DNA of 64,000 nucleotides from Misgurnus anguillicaudatus (lineage: Eukaryota; Chordata; Actinopteri; Cypriniformes; Cobitidae), in assembly GCF_027580225.2 (NCBI RefSeq), contig NC_073352.2, positions 37,573,501-37,637,500 of the forward strand, given 5' to 3'. This document shows, in pieces, positions 60,368 to 64,000 of this stretch. The first letter of the stretch is position 1; each line of letters begins with the position of its first letter. The notes beneath the pieces were generated by a model that searched no databases, was not told the DNA's origin, and saw only the letters and a list, made by a program, of their open reading frames with translations. The position numbers were made by a program, and so were the translations under genes.

Positions 60368-61221
60368 CAAAGTTCGGGAGGAACATGTTCAAACAAATCT
60401 ACCCAATCACCTCGTAATTGTGACAGATTGCCACTTGATCTGCATTAAGGGAAACCTATATAGATTCATTCTTGGATTCATTCTTGTTCCTCGATAGTTT
60501 CATCATCCCTCCACCACCTCTCGTCAGCTGTTTAACCAGAACAGGGGTGTGTGCTGTGGGTTTAGGCCAACAGCCAAGTGCTCCCCGGACAGCACGGCAA
60601 CTATCCATTTCAATAACTCTGACTAGTTTGTAAGTCTTAACTCGTAAACTTTAACAGTCTGTTCCTTACTGGAGATGTGAAGCACATATTGGTTGACATA
60701 TCGAAAAATAATTCCAAGTTTACAACAATAATGTTGTTGAACATTTTGTTTTATTAAAAAATGGTTGCTGTTATATGACAGCTTTGCCTAATGATTCTGT
60801 GTATCACTGCACATCACCTTTAGTAACCACCCTCAGTACCGTAAACAAAACATTTTGTTTCTGTTTAAAGTTAATCAAGGTATCAAATAATTTAGTTAAT
60901 TTGCTTTAATATTTGCATCATGTGATAACCAGGGCTGGAAATTAAATATCCATTGTCCCAATATCAAAATGTTCACACTCTCTAGATTTTTTTTACCTTA
61001 GCACAAATGTATTGCATGTAGGTGGAAACACAAAAATTGTAATATTACCTTTTTTAAAACCATTTGAGTTATCTAAAATTACCCACTCCCAAACTTATTT
61101 TGAATGTAGATGTATGCTGGAAAGACATTGTTCATATTCATTGTGGCAAGCTCCTCCCCACTGACAATCTATCTGTCTATCTTCCTTCATCTTTCCTGTT
61201 TGTTCAACTGATCTACGTCAG
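60368..61221. other. 3' part of intron 4, possible repeat 60,368-60,660
   Basis: The segment GTTCGGGAGGAACATGTTC to about 60,660 has a compositional jump (GC-richer, CCCTCCACCACC) and reminds me of a cyprinid retrotransposon end, but I cannot assign it. The rest to 61,221 is AT-rich intron without visible features. Confidence 0.35.
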
Positions 61222-61535
61222 AGAGAAGAAGCCATATCACTGGGAAAAGTGTACACAACCAGAGAATTGAAAGGCTTTGGCGTGATGTGTGGTGTATAGT
61301 TGTTTGCAATTATTACACCACCTTCCGGTACCTTGAAAGTATTGGTGTACTGGATCCTGATCAAGACCTTCATTTAATAGGCTTGCACTATGTCTTTCTG
61401 CCAAGACTGAACTGGCATCTTCATCAGTTCACCCTGATGTGGGACAGGCATCCACTTACAACTGAGGGAAACAGGTCTCCACAGCAGTTGTGGATGGCTG
61501 GTCTCCTTTTAGGGCAGCAAGTCGATCCTGAACAG
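61222..61535 (+). CDS. Integrase-core gene, exon 5
   Basis: The acceptor CGTCAG at 61,216-61,221 gives RRSHITGKSVHNQRIERLW with the catalytic Glu, then YVFLPRLNWHLHQFTLMWD and NRSPQQLWMAGLL. It is open for 104 codons and ends in phase 0 at GAACAG|GTGTTA. It lies 7.5 kb downstream of exon 4, yet its phase fits exon 4 exactly, which supports one gene stretched by intron insertions. Confidence 0.75.
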
Positions 61536-61619
61536 GTGTTACATTTTTCCTTGTTACACATTAGACTGTGTTCAGACAAACTCACTCATATTTACCTAAT
61601 CTGGTTCATTTTTCGATAG

Positions 61620-61838
61620 ATTGATGCTACACACTGGGGCATTGACTGGGGTGGGCCAGTGGCAGCACCTGATGCAGACATTGCTGAGATTCCAGCAGCT
61701 CCTGTGGACCTGCTTCAGAGAGTTAATGGGCATTTAAGAACTACTATTGACCCCTTTATGACTAGTGAGGTGTTTGGTGCAGATATTTACCTTAAAGCCA
61801 TGTCCGAGATCCAAGTCTTTATGGCTGCACAAACCTAG
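61620..61838 (+). CDS. Integrase-core gene, exon 6 with stop codon
   Basis: The acceptor is CGATAG at 61,614-61,619 after an 84 bp intron. It encodes an acidic C-terminal tail (WGIDWGGPVAAPDADIAEIP) and ends at TAG 61,836-61,838. Related proteins, as I recall them, have a variable acidic tail after the integrase core. No clear AATAAA is seen close downstream. Confidence 0.65.
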   Translation: MDATHWGIDWGGPVAAPDADIAEIPAAPVDLLQRVNGHLRTTIDPFMTSEVFGADIYLKAMSEIQVFMAAQT

Positions 61839-62924
61839 GTATGTAAGCGTTACTCTTATTTTTTACTTTTAACATTTTTTTTAATGTTTTAATACGGTAG
61901 TCGTGACTCTGCCATCTAAATATTTTTGTGATGTCATAAATTTGAATTTGTCTTTGTGTGTTTTAGTTTGTGGTTATTGTGCATGCAGCATTGTTTTGAC
62001 AGCCCACAATGTGCTTAACTGACATGATCACGTCTTTCCATCTTAACTCATTAATTTTTGTCTAGCAGTGCACTCAACTGACCTGTTTTGTTTTGTTCTC
62101 TATTTTCCCCATGTTGTACCTCATCTGGTGCTTTTGTTTTGGTGTTATGCTGTATTTCTCTAGTCTTGTCCAGTTTAGTAATTAATATGCTTCTAGTCCT
62201 GTAATTGTAGTTCTACCTTAGTCTTGTATTTTCTCCTGAAGATCTAATTTCTCAATGTGTCCAGTAAGTTTGCCAGTGGTCTAACTTTCCCTCTCTATGT
62301 GTCTCTGTAGGCTATTGCTCATGCCATCTTCCCTAGTCTCTCGTCCACTGGCTCAGGATTCCCTCCACATGTACTCTTGTTCCTATGGGTCCACCTTGGC
62401 TCTTATTTCTGCTGTTTCAATATTTCTGCCTGTCATCCTTAGCCATGCAGCTTGGCTTCCTGAAACAAACCATGTCTCTCATTTCGTTCCCTAGCTCCCG
62501 AGGTCGTGAATCAGTATATCGTGTACACAGGTTCGGGCACTAGTAAGGACCCTAGCTCACTTGACATTGGGACACTGTTCACTTATTTTTCTGTCATGTG
62601 GGTGCTTAAGTGGGTTGTGAATGATCATTCACAGCTGTTACTCATCAACAACCAGTAAAACCAACATCTCTCTGACTTCAATTTTAAACAGTACATTGCA
62701 AAAAAATAATCATTATTCTGTTACACATGCATAAAATTGGAGGAGTATAATTAAACGTCAAATGTAAAAATATTTTAAATATTGAGTAAATTGTGGTCCC
62801 TTACAGTCTTTTGTTTCATCCCAGGACGTGTTATGTTAATACTATTATGATGATTTTTTTTCCTGAACCTTTTTGATTTACTTTCTGAAAGTGTGGGACT
62901 GGTTGTGTGACCTGTGTTTTTTGC
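61839..62924. other. Intergenic DNA downstream of the integrase gene
   Basis: No open frame with recognisable content, no tandem repeat and no transposon ends are identified. It may include the gene's 3' UTR, but no clear AATAAA signal lies near 61,838. Confidence 0.5.
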
Positions 62925-63006
62925 TTTCTCTCTCTCTCTCTCTGTCTCTCTCTCTTTGTCTCTCTCTCTCTGTCTCTCTCTCTCTGTCTCTCTCTCTCTC
63001 TCTCTA
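62925..63006. repeat. (TC)n microsatellite with TG interruptions
   Basis: TCTCTCTC runs broken by CTGT/TTGT at intervals of about 18 bp. It accounts for the Ser-Leu and Arg-Glu open frames on the two strands. Confidence 0.95.
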
Positions 63007-63320
63007 CTCACTTTCAGGCCTAATCATCAGCACCTGCAACTTGTTTGTGAGTGTGCCTGAGACGGAGAGTATAAGAGAGCAGTCCACACTTCTCCAGATT
63101 GAAAGCTGTATTGATATGTTTTGACATTCAGAGATAGTAATTGTGGTTTAGCAGTGGCTGGTATTCAGTGAAATTGATCTTACTACAACTAAACATTAAG
63201 GAGAAGGTATGTTTGTTTGTTGTAGGTGGTGAGTGCCTTTTTCCTTTAATACTGTTTTATCTGGGTTTTTTTTTTTTGTATTGAGAGTTAGGAGCTGTCG
63301 TCATCGTACAGAGCCCCTCC
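63007..63320. other. Unassigned AT-rich DNA
   Basis: No gene or repeat is recognised. A T-run of 11 lies at about 63,269. A GAAGGTATGT donor-like string near 63,203 has no supporting exon. Confidence 0.45.
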
Positions 63321-63425
63321 CCCTTTCCGCCATGTTGGCAGGATTCCGGCGGCAGAACATGATTGTTTACGTGTGTTCTTAGCTCCGTAGTAGGGTAGTT
63401 TTTCGCAATTCTACACTGTTTTACC
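63321..63425 (+). promoter_or_regulatory. Candidate promoter/5' UTR of the THAP gene fragment
   Basis: A YY1-type motif CCGCCATGTTGG lies at 63,327-63,338, about 90 bp before the THAP start codon, in locally GC-rich sequence (CCCCTCCCCCTTTCC). YY1 sites are typical near TATA-less vertebrate transcription starts. Function is inferred. Confidence 0.35.
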
Positions 63426-63593
63426 ATGCCCCGCAGTTACTGCTGCGTTAAAAACTGCTCCAGTACCTCACACGATAAATATGGAAGACATACGAACAGT
63501 GGAATACCGTTTTTAGGTTACCGAAATGAAGACACCATTATGCATAACAAAGACATCTCAAACAATGGCATATTTGCATTAAAAATGTCATAA
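63426..63593 (+). pseudogene. THAP-domain N-terminal fragment
   Basis: ATG at 63,426 in TTACCATGCC opens a 55-codon frame starting MPRSYCCVKNC. This matches the THAP zinc-finger start (M-P-x-x-C..C, first two C2CH ligands at residues 6/7 and 11), and GIPF follows at about residue 30 where THAP proteins have G-I-x-F. The frame then leaves the family, and the downstream Cys and His ligands are absent. The frame continues into sequence that looks like a MITE. Either exon 1 ends near TTTAG|GTTACC (63,513-63,519) and the rest lies beyond the window, or the gene is broken. Confidence 0.6.
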
Positions 63594-63727
63594 TTGAATG
63601 TATGACACTTGCAATTGTCATAAACATGCATAAAACCTCATTTATATTCATGACATGTCAGGTCATAAATAATTATGAAAGTTTTATGTCAGTCTTATGC
63701 ACAGCCCTTCTAGTAAAGTGTTACCCA
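63514..63727. mobile_element. Probable MITE adjoining the THAP fragment
   Basis: Repeated TGACAT/ATGTCA/TCATAA words and a right end AGTAAAGTGTTACCC, a terminal sequence I know from abundant fish MITEs. The left end GGTTACCGAAATG is only a weak inverted match to GGGTAACACTT. No coding content. Confidence 0.5.
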
Positions 63728-64000
63728 CACGGTTAATGGCTTTAATCTTTAATCATTTACATCTTGCAATCACACATATAACTACCATAGGCACTTTGCA
63801 GCCCCAACACAAAAACCTGGTAAAGTTACAACAGTGGTATTGGGCTAAAATCAAATTACAACTAAATACCTAAATATTCTACATCACAACATGTTGGAAA
63901 CGTTTGTGTACATTGGACATCTCGTGTTTAGAAACCGTTGCAGTTAATTACTTTGTCATTTTGGTCAAGAAGTGTCTGCTAAATGCAATGTAATTAAAAT
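63728..64000. other. Unassigned sequence at window end
   Basis: Mostly unique AT-rich DNA. The last ~30 bases (GTGTCTGCTAAATGCAATGTAA, 63,972-63,993) resemble the tail of a common fish interspersed repeat that would continue outside the window. Confidence 0.4.

Noticed and set aside
62775..63124. Arg-Glu and Ser-Leu rich open frames
   Set aside because: They are products of the (TC)n microsatellite on the two strands.

Overview
The window is eukaryotic and looks like a teleost fish, most probably a cyprinid. The support is introns with GT-AG boundaries, a fish-type L2 LINE 3' end, Tc1/mariner and TTAA-type DNA elements, long TA, TCTA and TC microsatellites, and a THAP-domain exon start. The species call rests partly on remembered fish repeats, not on a search.

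Positions 1-46,883 are one GC-rich tandem array with a higher-order structure. Each higher-order unit has (i) a 95-96 bp leader starting CTATATACCTGATGG, (ii) n copies of a ~455 bp monomer that carries an internal A-tract, (iii) a 335 bp GC-rich linker that is itself a diverged monomer, and (iv) a 515 bp block of ~50 bp repeats. Unit lengths are quantised: about 945 + 455n, with n = 0, 3, 4, 5, 6 or 7. The layout (short repeats, then a TATA-like leader, then long GC-rich repeats) resembles a 45S rDNA intergenic spacer with spacer promoters, but no rRNA gene occurs in the 46.9 kb. From 41,774 onward the array becomes truncated and scrambled, and it stops abruptly inside a monomer at 46,883. The many long open frames in this region are by-products of GC-rich repetition, not genes.

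Positions 46,884-64,000 are AT-rich single-copy DNA with dispersed transposons. Next to the array edge are CRE-like palindromes and a 28 bp minisatellite. A Tc1/mariner fossil lies at 47,863-48,808.

The one substantial gene is a six-exon, transposase-derived integrase-core gene on the + strand (50,897-61,838). Its helix-turn-helix and D-D-E residues are intact, but there is a frameshift near codon 42. Its 7.5 kb fourth intron is almost entirely nested transposons: a TTAA-flanked MITE split by an element with hAT-like ends and by a second TTAA element, an L2 LINE inside the hAT-like element, and a very young gag-only LTR retrotransposon (54,632-56,686) inside the LINE. A truncated THAP-domain exon start at 63,426 is the only other coding signal.
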